The translations under genes were made by a program, and so were the position numbers. The notes beneath the pieces were generated by a model. It had not been told where the DNA came from and ran no database searches. It worked only from the letters and a program-made list of their open reading frames with translations. DNA of 64,000 bases, taken from assembly GCA_903905065.1 (NCBI GenBank), contig CAIVEW010000012.1, positions 1 to 64,000 on the forward strand, in the 5' to 3' direction. This DNA is from an uncultured Bacteroidota bacterium (GTDB taxonomy: Bacteria > Bacteroidota > Bacteroidia > Chitinophagales > Chitinophagaceae). Below are positions 26,277-34,245 of the stretch, piece after piece. Numbering within the stretch: position 1 is the first letter of the stretch; each line of letters opens with the position of its first letter.

Positions 26277-26680
26277 ATGCCAATTCGACGTCAACAATGT
26301 GCTATTCCGGTAGCCCCGCTCTTTAAGCGACCACCACATTAACGGCTTTGGCCAAAATTGTGCAAAAGGAGTGGTATTAATATTCAAAAAGGTATTAATC
26401 TGCTCTCCCGCTTTGCTTGCCCGCACCGGAAAAAGGTATGTTCGGCTTGGTGACATTGAAAACAGGACGGGGAAACTGAATCCCAAATATTGGGTAACAG
26501 ATTGTCGTAACCCATTCTACTTCACCATCTCGTCTGTCTACCGACAGGCAGGTTTGGAGAGGGCCGGGGAGAGGCCTTAGTTGATATTGTTTATATACTT
26601 ATAGGTTAACGCCTCCCCAAAGTCGGCCATTAATAGGTAAATATGACTGTTAATTAATCCTCACAGGGACACAATAACCC
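26277..26680. other. Intergenic region with a degraded dispersed repeat
   Basis: About 400 bases between the T9SS gene terminator and the yidC promoter. At 26520-26579 it holds a diverged copy of the GGGGAGAGG repeat (also at 11558 and 32394), here with an inserted CTGTCTACCGACAGGCAGG palindrome. A 69-codon open frame (26371-26580) ends inside that repeat and is not judged a gene. GGTATTAAT is present twice at about 26374 and 26391. Confidence 0.5.
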
Positions 26681-26689
26681 TAAAAGCGC

Positions 26690-26697
26690 TACCTTTG
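26690..26697 (+). promoter_or_regulatory. -7 box TACCTTTG of yidC
   Basis: A perfect TAnnTTTG element 20 bases upstream of the yidC ATG. Confidence 0.6.
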
Positions 26698-26717
26698 CGC
26701 CTCATTTTTAACCTTTC

Positions 26718-28574
26718 ATGGATCGTAATCAACTTACAGGTTTTGCTCTTTTAGCCGCACTGCTCATCGGATATTTCTTTTATAATTCTCACGAGCAAAA
26801 GGTAATGATGGAACAGAAGAGGGTAGACTCCATTGCTCATGCCCTCGCTAATCCGCGCCCGAAGATCGACAGCAGCCTGGCAGTAAAAGCCGAAACAGCT
26901 CCTGCTGCCAATGACTCCGCCGCCGAGGCCCTTCGCAAAACCCAACCACCTGCATACTACGGAACCAAAGAAATAGTGACACTGGCAAATAAAAAACTGT
27001 CATTGCAGTTTTCCAGCAAGGGCGCATACCCGATCTCTGCTAACATTCTTCAGTATAAAACATACGATCAGAAACCGTTATATCTCTTCAATGGTGATGG
27101 TAACTACTTCAGCGCCATTTTACCCTTCGATAACGGTCGCTCCACTGCCGATCTTTACTTTGTGCCGGTAACCAAAGATGAACCAAACGGGGACAAAACA
27201 GTTGATTTTGTGGCAGACCTCGGCAACGGAAAGCGTGTTAACATCATGTACACCCTGCCTGCAGATGACTACATGATGCGGTGTAGCATATCACTCACGG
27301 GAATGCCCGCAACCGCCATCCCAATTACATTGCAGACTATGGGGCTGAAGACAGAAAAAGACATCTCCGTTGAGCGCGGCGGTGGTTCTGTCACCCAGGT
27401 CTATTATAAGAACAAGAATGGCGACGGCGATTATTTCTCACTGCGTCCGGAAGAAAAGACGCAGCATGACGATGGTACCTGCAATTGGGTAGGCTTCCGT
27501 AAACAGTACTTCAGTACCGCCCTTATATCAGATGATGGTTTTAGCCGCATGGACCTGAAGTTTGCCGCAAAGAACGACACCGCAAAAGCAGATTCCAATG
27601 TGGTCGCACAATATCAGGCAAAAATGGAATTACCGCTGAGGGCTGGCGGCACTGTCCAGACAGCAGCGCTGAAGTGGTATATCGGCCCGAACGATTTCAA
27701 TACCCTGAAGTCCTATAAAATAGGCATGGAAGATATGGTGCCGCTTGGCTACGGTATCATGGCCTTTGTGAAGTATATAAACAGGTATGCCCTCATTCCT
27801 ATTTTTTACTTCCTTGCCAGCTTTATCAGCAACTATGCCATCATCATTATGCTGATGACCATTTTCATCAGGCTCATACTTTCTTTCTTTACTTACAAAA
27901 GCTACCTCTCCAGTGCCAAGATGCGTGTGCTGAAGCCGGAACTGGATGCACTCCGTGCCAAAATAGGCGATGACCAGCAGAAGTTCAGCATGGAGCAAAT
28001 GAAGCTCTACAAGTCAGCAGGGGTAAACCCCCTGGGTGGTTGTCTCCCAATGCTGTTCCAGTTACCCATTTTGCTGTCCATGTACTATATGTTCCCGTCG
28101 TTCATAGAGTTTAGGCAGCAGCATTTCCTCTGGTGCAACGACCTTTCCACTTACGACAGCATCTGCAACTTTGGTTTCGCCGTCCCCTTTTATGGCGATC
28201 ACATAAGCCTCTTTACCCTGCTCATGACTGCGTCCAGCCTCTTCCTGGCCATCTATAACCGCAATATGACCCCGCAGGATCCAAACAACCCGATGATGAA
28301 GTACATGCCCTTCATCTTCCCGGTCATACTGATGGGCGTATTCAATAAGATGGCAGCGGCGCTTACTTTTTACTACACATTCAGTAACATATTGAGCATT
28401 GCCCAGCAATTCATCATCCAGAAATACTTTATCAACGAGAAGGCTATCCACGCCCAACTGCAGGAAAACAAGAATAAGCCGGTAACACCGTCCAAATGGT
28501 CGCAGCGGCTCGAAGAAATGCAAAAGCTACAGGCCGAGCGTGCCAAAACACCGCCCCGGATCAACAAGAAATGA
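26718..28574 (+). CDS. yidC: Membrane protein insertase YidC
   Basis: A 618-residue inner-membrane insertase that works alone or with Sec to place membrane proteins. An N-terminal anchor (residues 4-22, LTGFALLAALLIGYFFYN) is followed by a large periplasmic domain of ~320 residues. A C-terminal five-helix core (about 350-580) follows, with KSYLSSAKMRVLKPEL and GGCLPMLFQLPILLSMYYMF. The conserved pattern of a Gram-negative YidC is complete and length fits Bacteroidota members. The C-terminal tail is basic. It is not next to rnpA or rpmH here. A perfect -7 box precedes it. Confidence 0.96.
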   Translation: MDRNQLTGFALLAALLIGYFFYNSHEQKVMMEQKRVDSIAHALANPRPKIDSSLAVKAETAPAANDSAAEALRKTQPPAYYGTKEIVTLANKKLSLQFSSKGAYPISANILQYKTYDQKPLYLFNGDGNYFSAILPFDNGRSTADLYFVPVTKDEPNGDKTVDFVADLGNGKRVNIMYTLPADDYMMRCSISLTGMPATAIPITLQTMGLKTEKDISVERGGGSVTQVYYKNKNGDGDYFSLRPEEKTQHDDGTCNWVGFRKQYFSTALISDDGFSRMDLKFAAKNDTAKADSNVVAQYQAKMELPLRAGGTVQTAALKWYIGPNDFNTLKSYKIGMEDMVPLGYGIMAFVKYINRYALIPIFYFLASFISNYAIIIMLMTIFIRLILSFFTYKSYLSSAKMRVLKPELDALRAKIGDDQQKFSMEQMKLYKSAGVNPLGGCLPMLFQLPILLSMYYMFPSFIEFRQQHFLWCNDLSTYDSICNFGFAVPFYGDHISLFTLLMTASSLFLAIYNRNMTPQDPNNPMMKYMPFIFPVILMGVFNKMAAALTFYYTFSNILSIAQQFIIQKYFINEKAIHAQLQENKNKPVTPSKWSQRLEEMQKLQAERAKTPPRINKK

Positions 28575-28805
28575 TAACTGGAATGCTCCCATACGGAATT
28601 CCAAAATCCAATATTCTTTATTGATGAATAAGGATGGGTTACACCTCCCTCCTGTTTTTAGGAGGGGCGAATGGATGAGGCATATGCCGAATCCATTCGG
28701 GGTGGTTGACTCACTCGGCACAATTCACCATTACGCTACTTATCGCCCCTTTCCAACTATTTGTTAATTGGCAATAAAAATTATGTTTAAATTTGTTTGT
28801 TATTG

Positions 28806-28837
28806 TTTGGTTAATTGAAAATAGTGTCCTACTTTTG
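28806..28837 (+). promoter_or_regulatory. Promoter TTTG-N20-TACTTTTG with no ORF downstream
   Basis: A TTTG at 28806-28809 and TACTTTTG at 28830-28837, 20 bases apart, fit the Bacteroidota RpoD consensus closely. The upstream ~40 bases are very AT-rich. No coding frame follows before the terminator at 28935-28962. Confidence 0.65.
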
Positions 28838-28843
28838 TGTAAG

Positions 28844-28962
28844 CAAAGGATAAGAACGACAGACGATATTAAGATTTTCATTTCGATTAGGGGTAATTAA
28901 GGTTCTTCGCTTTCTAGCCAGGACTGAAATGGACAAAAGGGCGCTTATGGCGCTCTTTTTTT
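28844..28962 (+). ncRNA. Candidate small RNA (~119 nt)
   Basis: The stretch between a near-consensus promoter (28806-28837) and a strong intrinsic terminator (28935-28962) contains no credible reading frame. A transcript starting ~7 bases after the -7 box would be about 119 nt. It is not recognisable to me as 6S, tmRNA, SRP RNA or RNase P RNA. It lies between yidC and the convergent cyclase gene. The ends are inferred from the signals. Confidence 0.5.
28935..28962 (+). terminator. Terminator of the candidate small RNA
   Basis: AAAAGGGCGC (28935-28944) pairs with GCGCTCTTTT (28950-28959), 10 bp with one G-U pair and a 5-base loop, followed by more T. It would also have an A/T-flanked form for the opposite strand. 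Confidence 0.8.
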
Positions 28963-28978
28963 ATGGGACGATCACGTT

Positions 28979-29003
28979 GTGCCACACTTCCAAAGTGTGG
29001 CAC
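28979..29003. repeat. Perfect 11-bp inverted repeat
   Basis: GTGCCACACTT and AAGTGTGGCAC around a CCA loop. It is not followed by a T-run, so it is not a typical terminator; it may be a REP-like element. It lies after the small RNA and before the convergent cyclase stop. Confidence 0.7.
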
Positions 29004-29044
29004 ACCGTGGTTTAGCAAACCCACAATAACACAAGGTCAGTGAA

Positions 29045-29078
29045 TCGGGTTAATCACGATTAATCTGAGGTTCAGACG
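29045..29078. repeat. TTAATC...GTTCAGAC repeat overlapping the cyclase stop
   Basis: GGTTAATCACGATTAATC followed by TGAGGTTCAGACG. A related copy (TTAATCACCCTAATCATCAT..., AGTTCAGACG) lies at 31061-31097 on the other side of the same gene. The TGA of the cyclase gene is the TCA inside GTTCAGAC. I recognise GTTCAGAC-ended TTAATC arrays as dispersed repeats of Bacteroidota. Confidence 0.55.
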
Positions 29079-30946
29079 ACAAAATACATCTTCAGCATCC
29101 CCTTATGCTTCGCCTCAATCTCACCTCTATATTCGCACGAAAACTTGTCCTTCACCAGTTCATAAGTAGTGCCACTGATATTTACCTTGCCCACTTCTCC
29201 GCTGCTTTCCATACGGCTGGCAGTGTTCACCGTATCACCCCATATATCATACTGGAATTTCTTTACGCCCACTATGCCCGCTACCACCGGGCCAGAGTGT
29301 ATGCCTATGCGTATCTCAAAGTATAGCGCTCCGGCTGCTTCTTTCTTTGCTTTATGCGCTGCCATGTATTGCTGTATCTCCAGGGCTGCACTCACCACAT
29401 CTTCCGGGTGCGTCTTATTAGCCGTGGGCAGCCCGCCTGCAGCCATATAGCTATCGCCGATGGTCTTTATCTTTTCTACACTATACTTCTGCATAATGTG
29501 GTCAAAGGCAGAGAAGCACTCATTGATCTCTGCAACAAGCGCCTTAGGTGTTAGCTTTTCTGACAATTGCGTGAATCCCTTGAAGTCCGTAAATAGTACA
29601 GTTACTTCATCGATCATCTTTGCCTCGGTGCTTCCTTTTGCTTTCAGCTCTTCTGCTACCTGGGCGGGAAGGATGTTTAGGAGCAGTTCATCGCTTTTCT
29701 TTCTTTCGCTTACAGCTATTTTCTTTTGTTTTTCCGACTTGCCGCGCTCCCTTATAATGAAAAACGAAAAACCTGCAAGTAGCAATATGCCTCCCAGGCC
29801 CATGTAGGTATAGCTCTTTTGCTTTTCCAGTTTCAGCGCCTCCGTTTTTTGTTGCTTCAGTGTTACCAGGCTATCCACAAGGCGCTTGCGCTGGTAGTCG
29901 CTCTCCATGCCTATACTCGCTATTCTTTTTTGCTTTTCTCGGGAGAAAACGCTGTCGCTTATGGCCATGTAGTGCTCAAAACATTGCAGCGAATTAACTG
30001 CATCACCCTTTAATTTATAACATTGAGCAAGCTGTTTATAAGAATCCTGTCTCCAGGTCAGGTCTGCAATTTCTTCACTCGCGCCGATACTCCGTTTTAA
30101 ATAGCTGATGGCGTTGTTCAAGTCGCGGCGGTTGGGCATTTTGCTGTGAACTGATCTTTTATACATTTCCAGGTAGCAACACCCTATATTACTCATGTCT
30201 ACCATCAGCCCGAATTTGTTAGGAAGTTTTTCTTCGCAGCGCAGGGCTTTAAAACCATATTCTAATGCTTTATCAAGATTACCAAGCACTGTGTTAAGAT
30301 TGCAAAGATGACTAAAGGAACGTCGTATGCCCTCCTCATTCTTTAGTTCTTCATTTACTGCCAGTTCTTTCAGCGCATAGGCCATTGCCTGGCGGTTGTC
30401 GCCAAGATTGCCGTAGATCAAAGACAACTGGCCTATTTCAGTGGCCTGATCTACCTTACGCCCGTCTTCCTCATCCATTTTTAATGCACGTAAGCTATAT
30501 TTCAGTGCTGTAACATTGTCATCCTGGAAACGATAAATAACAGAAATGTATCCGCAGGCCATAGCTGAATGCACCGTATCGTTTTCAGATTCGTATATCT
30601 TCAGGGATATAAGTTCGTGATCCAGCGCATTTGCAAAATCCGATTTGGCAAAATAATTTGTTCCGGTTATCAGATTTGCCATGGCTATCCCCTTATTGAA
30701 TTTCAGCTTTTCAGCCAGGGTTATGGCTTCAAGGCCCAATTTTATCCCATCATCCGCATCAGTGTCATTAATATAATAGACTCTCGATATCGCGGTAAGG
30801 ATATTCACTCTGTTCGTATCTTCTTTTGCACTGGCCAGCTCATGCAGCAGGGAATCCACTGTCGCACGCACATGTTTTTGGCCATACATAGCGTCACAGC
30901 TAAAAAGCGAAAACAACAAGCATACAAAATTCACAAACACCTTCAT
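29072..30946 (-). CDS. TPR-containing membrane adenylate cyclase (class III)
   Basis: A 624-residue signalling protein. Signal peptide about residues 1-22 (ending MYGQ); periplasmic tetratricopeptide-like helical repeats (about 25-370); one membrane helix near residue 395-412; a short coiled linker (ERKKSDELLLNILP); and a class III nucleotide cyclase domain (about 440-620). The metal-binding Asp residues are in FTDFKGF and KTIGDSYM. Lys in KIKTIGD and Asp in YDIWGDTVNTASR are the adenine-specifying pair, so ATP (cAMP production) is the likely substrate. The Asn and Arg of NTASR are present, so the domain should be active. Periplasmic TPRs suggest sensing of an envelope ligand. It stands alone. 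Confidence 0.9.
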   Translation of the reverse strand: MKVFVNFVCLLFSLFSCDAMYGQKHVRATVDSLLHELASAKEDTNRVNILTAISRVYYINDTDADDGIKLGLEAITLAEKLKFNKGIAMANLITGTNYFAKSDFANALDHELISLKIYESENDTVHSAMACGYISVIYRFQDDNVTALKYSLRALKMDEEDGRKVDQATEIGQLSLIYGNLGDNRQAMAYALKELAVNEELKNEEGIRRSFSHLCNLNTVLGNLDKALEYGFKALRCEEKLPNKFGLMVDMSNIGCCYLEMYKRSVHSKMPNRRDLNNAISYLKRSIGASEEIADLTWRQDSYKQLAQCYKLKGDAVNSLQCFEHYMAISDSVFSREKQKRIASIGMESDYQRKRLVDSLVTLKQQKTEALKLEKQKSYTYMGLGGILLLAGFSFFIIRERGKSEKQKKIAVSERKKSDELLLNILPAQVAEELKAKGSTEAKMIDEVTVLFTDFKGFTQLSEKLTPKALVAEINECFSAFDHIMQKYSVEKIKTIGDSYMAAGGLPTANKTHPEDVVSAALEIQQYMAAHKAKKEAAGALYFEIRIGIHSGPVVAGIVGVKKFQYDIWGDTVNTASRMESSGEVGKVNISGTTYELVKDKFSCEYRGEIEAKHKGMLKMYFVV

Positions 30947-31358
30947 GCAGGCATATTTTACAACAAATTACTCATTCACCTTAATTTTCAAATCGTTAAA
31001 TGCAGGCATAACACCCACTTAACTATAAATAAAAGCGAAGACACATCAACAGCGATCACATTAATCACCCTAATCATCATTAATCATAGTTCAGACGTTA
31101 AATTTTACATCATGTCCAGCCCTCGTTACATCATGTAGCGAAAAACGCACATCATAAAAACTCGATTTTTATTTCCCAAAAACCCATCCGAAATTTGTGC
31201 CAAAAAGCTATTTTTTGAGTCTCGCGTAGTCGTAAAAAAATCGCACACTCGCGCTTGGCGACCCTTAAAAACAAAAGAACCGGATCCTCTTTGCGCCCTT
31301 TGCGAAAAACTTTGCGCTCTTTGCGTGAACCTTCACGCTCCTAAATCCTATCAAAATC
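30947..31358. other. Intergenic region with two dispersed repeats
   Basis: About 410 bases between divergent genes. It carries a TTAATC/GTTCAGACG repeat at 31061-31097 (partner of 29045-29078) and TTTGCG iterations at 31284-31336. ACATCATG is present twice around 31108-31136. No ORF with coding character lies here; promoters for both flanking genes must be within it but I cannot fix them. Confidence 0.5.
31284..31336. repeat. CTTTGCG-type dispersed repeat (copy 2)
   Basis: TTTGCG occurs five times within ~45 bases (TTTGCGCCCTTTGCG, CTTTGCGCTCTTTGCGTG). Related to 6139-6162. It lies 23 bases upstream of the HTH gene start, so it forms most of that gene's leader. Confidence 0.6.
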
Positions 31359-32315
31359 ATGGAAACACAAAACAAACAACAGCTCGCAAAAGACCTCTAT
31401 CTCCAGGCCGACAAAACACAAACCGAGATCGCAGACATTCTGGACGTAAACCGCAAAACCATCTACCTCTGGTGCAAAAAAGGTAAATGGGAAGAAACAA
31501 AGATTGCCATCCGCCAGGCGCCCGGTGCTATCCTGCAAACGTTATACAACCATATTGGTGAGGTCAATAAAAAGATCGCAGGCCGCGAAGACCATTGTCC
31601 CACCATACAGGAAGTGGACATGCTCGGCAAACTATTGCGGATGACCAAAGGCCTCGCGAAGAAAAATACAGGTTTTTACATTGAGGCATTTGAAGAATTG
31701 TCATTCTTCATCGGGACTGACGACAAGCCCTTTATGGATAAATACACAAAGCATGTATCGGAATTTGTCCAGGGCACTTTTGGAGATCAGCTTGAGTGGC
31801 CTGGCTATAGGGAGGCACACGAAAATCTCACCACCATTAGGGAGAACCTGGCGAAGCAGGCAAATATGTTTCCGGAAGATTTAGCGCAGCAAGAATTGGA
31901 GGTGGATGCGTTAGCAGAACAGGACGGGGCAACTGCCCCAACAGAACAACTAACGGGTAAAAATGGGGCATCGGTGGCCGTTTCGTTAGATCCATCAAAA
32001 CCCGCTACAGCAAATACTTCCCGCGATGAAATAATCGAAGGTCAATGCCCCATATTGGAAATAAAAAAATTAGAAAATAATGGGACATCCGTCGGGGCAA
32101 TCCCTTGTGGTTGCCCTGCCTTTGGAAATTCGGCAAGCCCTGCCGCACCTCTGCCGACTGCCCCTGCACGCCCTGCTCCCTTCCGCGAAGGCAACATCAT
32201 TTGGATTAACCATCCCAAAGACCTTGATGGCTACGAAAAGCACCTGAAAATGTCCGACTCCATCCGTTACTACCCAGACATGGATCCGAGCCGCATTTAC
32301 AATAAGGCCAAATAA
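31359..32315 (+). CDS. Orphan terminase-small-subunit-like HTH protein
   Basis: A 318-residue protein. Residues ~8-45 form a helix-turn-helix of the kind found in phage terminase small subunits (DKTQTEIADILDVNRKTIYLW). A helical middle follows (to ~180), then a low-complexity Ala/Pro/Thr-rich linker (about 180-280). A conserved-looking C-terminus follows (REGNIIWINHPKDLDGYEKH, then YYPDMDP). No phage genes are near it, so it is not part of a prophage. Similar orphan proteins occur in several Chitinophagaceae. The linker DNA holds palindromes (31925-31940, 32094-32117) of dispersed-repeat type, read through in frame. Function is unknown; DNA binding is inferred from the HTH. Confidence 0.72.
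   Translation: METQNKQQLAKDLYLQADKTQTEIADILDVNRKTIYLWCKKGKWEETKIAIRQAPGAILQTLYNHIGEVNKKIAGREDHCPTIQEVDMLGKLLRMTKGLAKKNTGFYIEAFEELSFFIGTDDKPFMDKYTKHVSEFVQGTFGDQLEWPGYREAHENLTTIRENLAKQANMFPEDLAQQELEVDALAEQDGATAPTEQLTGKNGASVAVSLDPSKPATANTSRDEIIEGQCPILEIKKLENNGTSVGAIPCGCPAFGNSASPAAPLPTAPARPAPFREGNIIWINHPKDLDGYEKHLKMSDSIRYYPDMDPSRIYNKAK
32094..32117. repeat. GGGGCAATCCCTTGTGGTTGCCC palindrome inside a gene
   Basis: GGGCAA (32095-32100) and TTGCCC (32111-32116) flank TCCCTTGTGG. This resembles the highly iterated palindromes found between genes in many bacteria. Here it is translated as VGAIPCGCP within the HTH protein's linker. A shorter GGGGCAACTGCCCC palindrome is at about 31926-31939. Confidence 0.6.
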
Positions 32316-32393
32316 TGATGATCGGCTATAATTTTGTCAAAAGCTAGATTGTAATATTCTTGGTGAGCCCCGCCAATTATCATGTGATTACAT

Positions 32394-32440
32394 AACTCAT
32401 TCGACCTCACCCTCACCTTTGGGGGAGGGCTGGGGAGAGG
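32394..32440. repeat. GGGGAGGG-type dispersed repeat, copy 2, providing a gene's 3' end
   Basis: Begins AACTCATTCGACCTCACCCT, as at 11558, and runs through CTTTGGGGGAGGG to GGGGAGAGG. It overlaps the last nine codons and the stop of the minus-strand ATP-grasp gene. Confidence 0.75.
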
Positions 32441-33297
32441 CTTTTTACCGCCTCATAAAAATGCTCATGCGCATCCGCATTGGTATCCAGGTACAGGAAC
32501 GGCTCTACCAGTTCCAGCTCCATAAGAATAAACTCCCCATTGCAGATGATGCCATCCACCCGGGCATACAGGGCGCCTTGGGCAAAACGGGCAACGTAGT
32601 CAGCGGCGCTGGCGATGTGAGTAGGGTGGGGTGTAGCTGGGGTAATACTCCCGCCATGATAATGCTGTACCCTGAAATCGCCGCCTCCCGGCATTTTTAG
32701 CACACAATGGCTGTACTTACCATTGAAAAACATTAATGCCCATTCGCCGTCAAATATCTCGTGCATGAAGGGCTGCGCGAAATAACTTTCATGCTCCATA
32801 AGGCGGTGTATAGCGGGCTGCGAACTGATCACATCGTGCAGGCTCACCTGCGCCACGTTCTTGGCGCCTGCGCTGATACATGGCTTTATGATCAGCTTAT
32901 CTGTTCCCAACTGCTCAAAAACGGGCAACAGCTCGGGCTTGCTGCCCTTGTCAAAAAAAACAGAAGGTATCACCTTCAGGCCGGCTGCCGAAATATCTGC
33001 CAGGTAGTGTTTGTCGCTGTTCCACCTTACCGTGTCCACTGGGTTCAGCAGCTTTACATTTAGCCTCTGTAGCGTGTCCAGCCATTCATAAAACGCATCT
33101 ATCTGCTCATGATAATCCCATGGCGATTTCAGTATGGCAACTTCATATTGGCTCCAATCAATAGCAGGGTCGTTCCATATACAACGATTGACGTCGAGGC
33201 CCTTATTTAGCAAGTAATCCAGTAGAATGGATTCCTCATCCACATAACCCTCAGAATATTTTTCGTAATTATCGCAGCTTATATAGGCAACCTTCAT
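32413..33297 (-). CDS. ATP-grasp family protein (RimK/glutathione-synthetase-like)
   Basis: A 294-residue cytoplasmic protein of the ATP-grasp fold, which joins a carboxylate to an amine or thiol using ATP. The N-terminal domain has KSPWDYHEQIDAFYEWLD and the substrate-grip block NSDKHYL. The ATP part has LIIKPCISAGAKNV and a metal-site ELELVEPFLYLD (with Glu and Asp of the kind that bind Mg). The substrate is unknown. The last residues (SLSPALPQR) and the stop codon come from a dispersed repeat, so the native C-terminus has probably been replaced. It stands alone and is divergent from the VTT gene. Confidence 0.85.
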   Translation of the reverse strand: MKVAYISCDNYEKYSEGYVDEESILLDYLLNKGLDVNRCIWNDPAIDWSQYEVAILKSPWDYHEQIDAFYEWLDTLQRLNVKLLNPVDTVRWNSDKHYLADISAAGLKVIPSVFFDKGSKPELLPVFEQLGTDKLIIKPCISAGAKNVAQVSLHDVISSQPAIHRLMEHESYFAQPFMHEIFDGEWALMFFNGKYSHCVLKMPGGGDFRVQHYHGGSITPATPHPTHIASAADYVARFAQGALYARVDGIICNGEFILMELELVEPFLYLDTNADAHEHFYEAVKSLSPALPQR

Positions 33298-33428
33298 TGA
33301 TTATCTCTTATTTAGATCAGGTGCCAAAAATAGTGTTTTCTTTAGGTTCCGTAAGTCTCGATGCTCACCTGATCAATAGGGATTACGAACCTGACGCAAA
33401 TCAGCACAGGATGGCAACAACAGCCATT

Positions 33429-33436
33429 TATTTTTG
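33429..33436 (+). promoter_or_regulatory. -7 box TATTTTTG of the VTT gene
   Basis: A perfect TAnnTTTG element 18 bases before the ATG at 33455. It overlaps the TTG at 33434 that would be an alternative start, which supports the ATG. Confidence 0.55.
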
Positions 33437-33454
33437 CGACCTTTGTTAGATACT

Positions 33455-34045
33455 ATGTTGCATTACATCTTCGTTCTCATTGCCGCATTTCTTGTTGACC
33501 TCGTACCCTTTATTGGCCCTCCGGCCTGGACAGTGATGGTCTTTTTTCAGATGAAGTACGGCCTCAATATCTGGATGGTGCTGGTGGTTGGCGTGTTGGG
33601 CTCAACATTTGGCAGGTACGTGCTGAGCCGGTACATTCCATTGCTGTCTGCAAAGGTCATCACCGAAAAGAAAAATGCGGATATTCAGTTCATTGGCCGG
33701 AAATTGGCAAACAGCGGATGGGAGGTGCAGATGTTTGTAGTATTGTATACACTGATGCCGCTGCCTTCCACGCCTTTATTTACTGCCGCCGGCATGGCTA
33801 AGATAAAGCCTATGCACATTATCCCGGCGTTCATCGTGGGCAAATTCACGAGCGATATGCTCATGGTACTCTCCGGAAGTTACATGGTCAAAAATGCATC
33901 AGCTATCGCGAAAGGACTTGTGTCCTGGGAAACCATTTCCGGTACTGCGCTCGGCATAATTCTCGTCTGCGTGTTTCTGTTTATCGATTGGCACGCACTG
34001 CTGCAACGCCGGAAATTCAGGCTGAGATTCAATATCTGGAGGTAA
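33455..34045 (+). CDS. VTT/DedA-like small membrane protein
   Basis: A 196-residue inner-membrane protein with about four to five hydrophobic segments. It has the pattern of VTT (SNARE-associated) or small multidrug-export-like proteins: a re-entrant helix near the start (VDLVPFIGPPAWTVMVFF), a GSTFGRYVLSRY block, and MPLPSTPLFTAAGMAKIKP in the middle. Members of this fold move undecaprenyl phosphate or other lipids in some bacteria; the substrate here is unknown. The 3' end lies 8 bases from the convergent proline-rich ORF. Confidence 0.75.
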   Translation: MLHYIFVLIAAFLVDLVPFIGPPAWTVMVFFQMKYGLNIWMVLVVGVLGSTFGRYVLSRYIPLLSAKVITEKKNADIQFIGRKLANSGWEVQMFVVLYTLMPLPSTPLFTAAGMAKIKPMHIIPAFIVGKFTSDMLMVLSGSYMVKNASAIAKGLVSWETISGTALGIILVCVFLFIDWHALLQRRKFRLRFNIWR

Positions 34046-34052
34046 CCTGTAA

Positions 34053-34244
34053 TTACCGGAAGTTGGCCGTGGAGTTGCCGGCGACCCTTGGGGGGCTCAC
34101 TTCAGGCAACGGTTGCGACGGCGGCGGTACTTCACCCGGTGTTATCTCAGGAGGCCTTGCCGGCTCTGATGGTTCTGTCGGTGTGTTAGGCGGCATTTCC
34201 GGAAGATGCGGTTCCTGTTCGGGTGTTGGCTTTGTATTTTTCAT
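34053..34244 (-). CDS. Short proline-rich hypothetical protein
   Basis: A 63-residue protein with about 17 prolines and many Glu residues (EPHLPEMPPNTPTEPSEP). It is certainly disordered. Similar short Pro/Glu-rich proteins occur in Bacteroidota. It lies one base after the stop of the upstream Usp gene on the same strand, so it would be the last cistron of that operon. The basic C-terminus (PRVAGNSTANFR) is less Pro-rich. Low certainty that it is translated. Confidence 0.5.
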   Translation of the reverse strand: MKNTKPTPEQEPHLPEMPPNTPTEPSEPARPPEITPGEVPPPSQPLPEVSPPRVAGNSTANFR

Positions 34245-34245
34245 A

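Noticed and set aside
26371-26580. 69-codon plus-strand open frame before yidC
   Set aside because: Its 3' end is a dispersed repeat and its sequence shows no domain or export signal; treated as chance frame.
28979-29003. Inverted repeat considered as terminator of the cyclase gene
   Set aside because: No T-run follows on either strand; it is listed as a repeat instead.
31359-32315. Prophage remnant around the terminase-like gene
   Set aside because: No large terminase, portal, capsid, integrase or tail gene is found on either side; the neighbours are ordinary chromosomal genes.
33434-33454. TTG start for the VTT gene at 33434
   Set aside because: It overlaps a perfect TATTTTTG -7 box; the ATG at 33455 starts a clean membrane protein.
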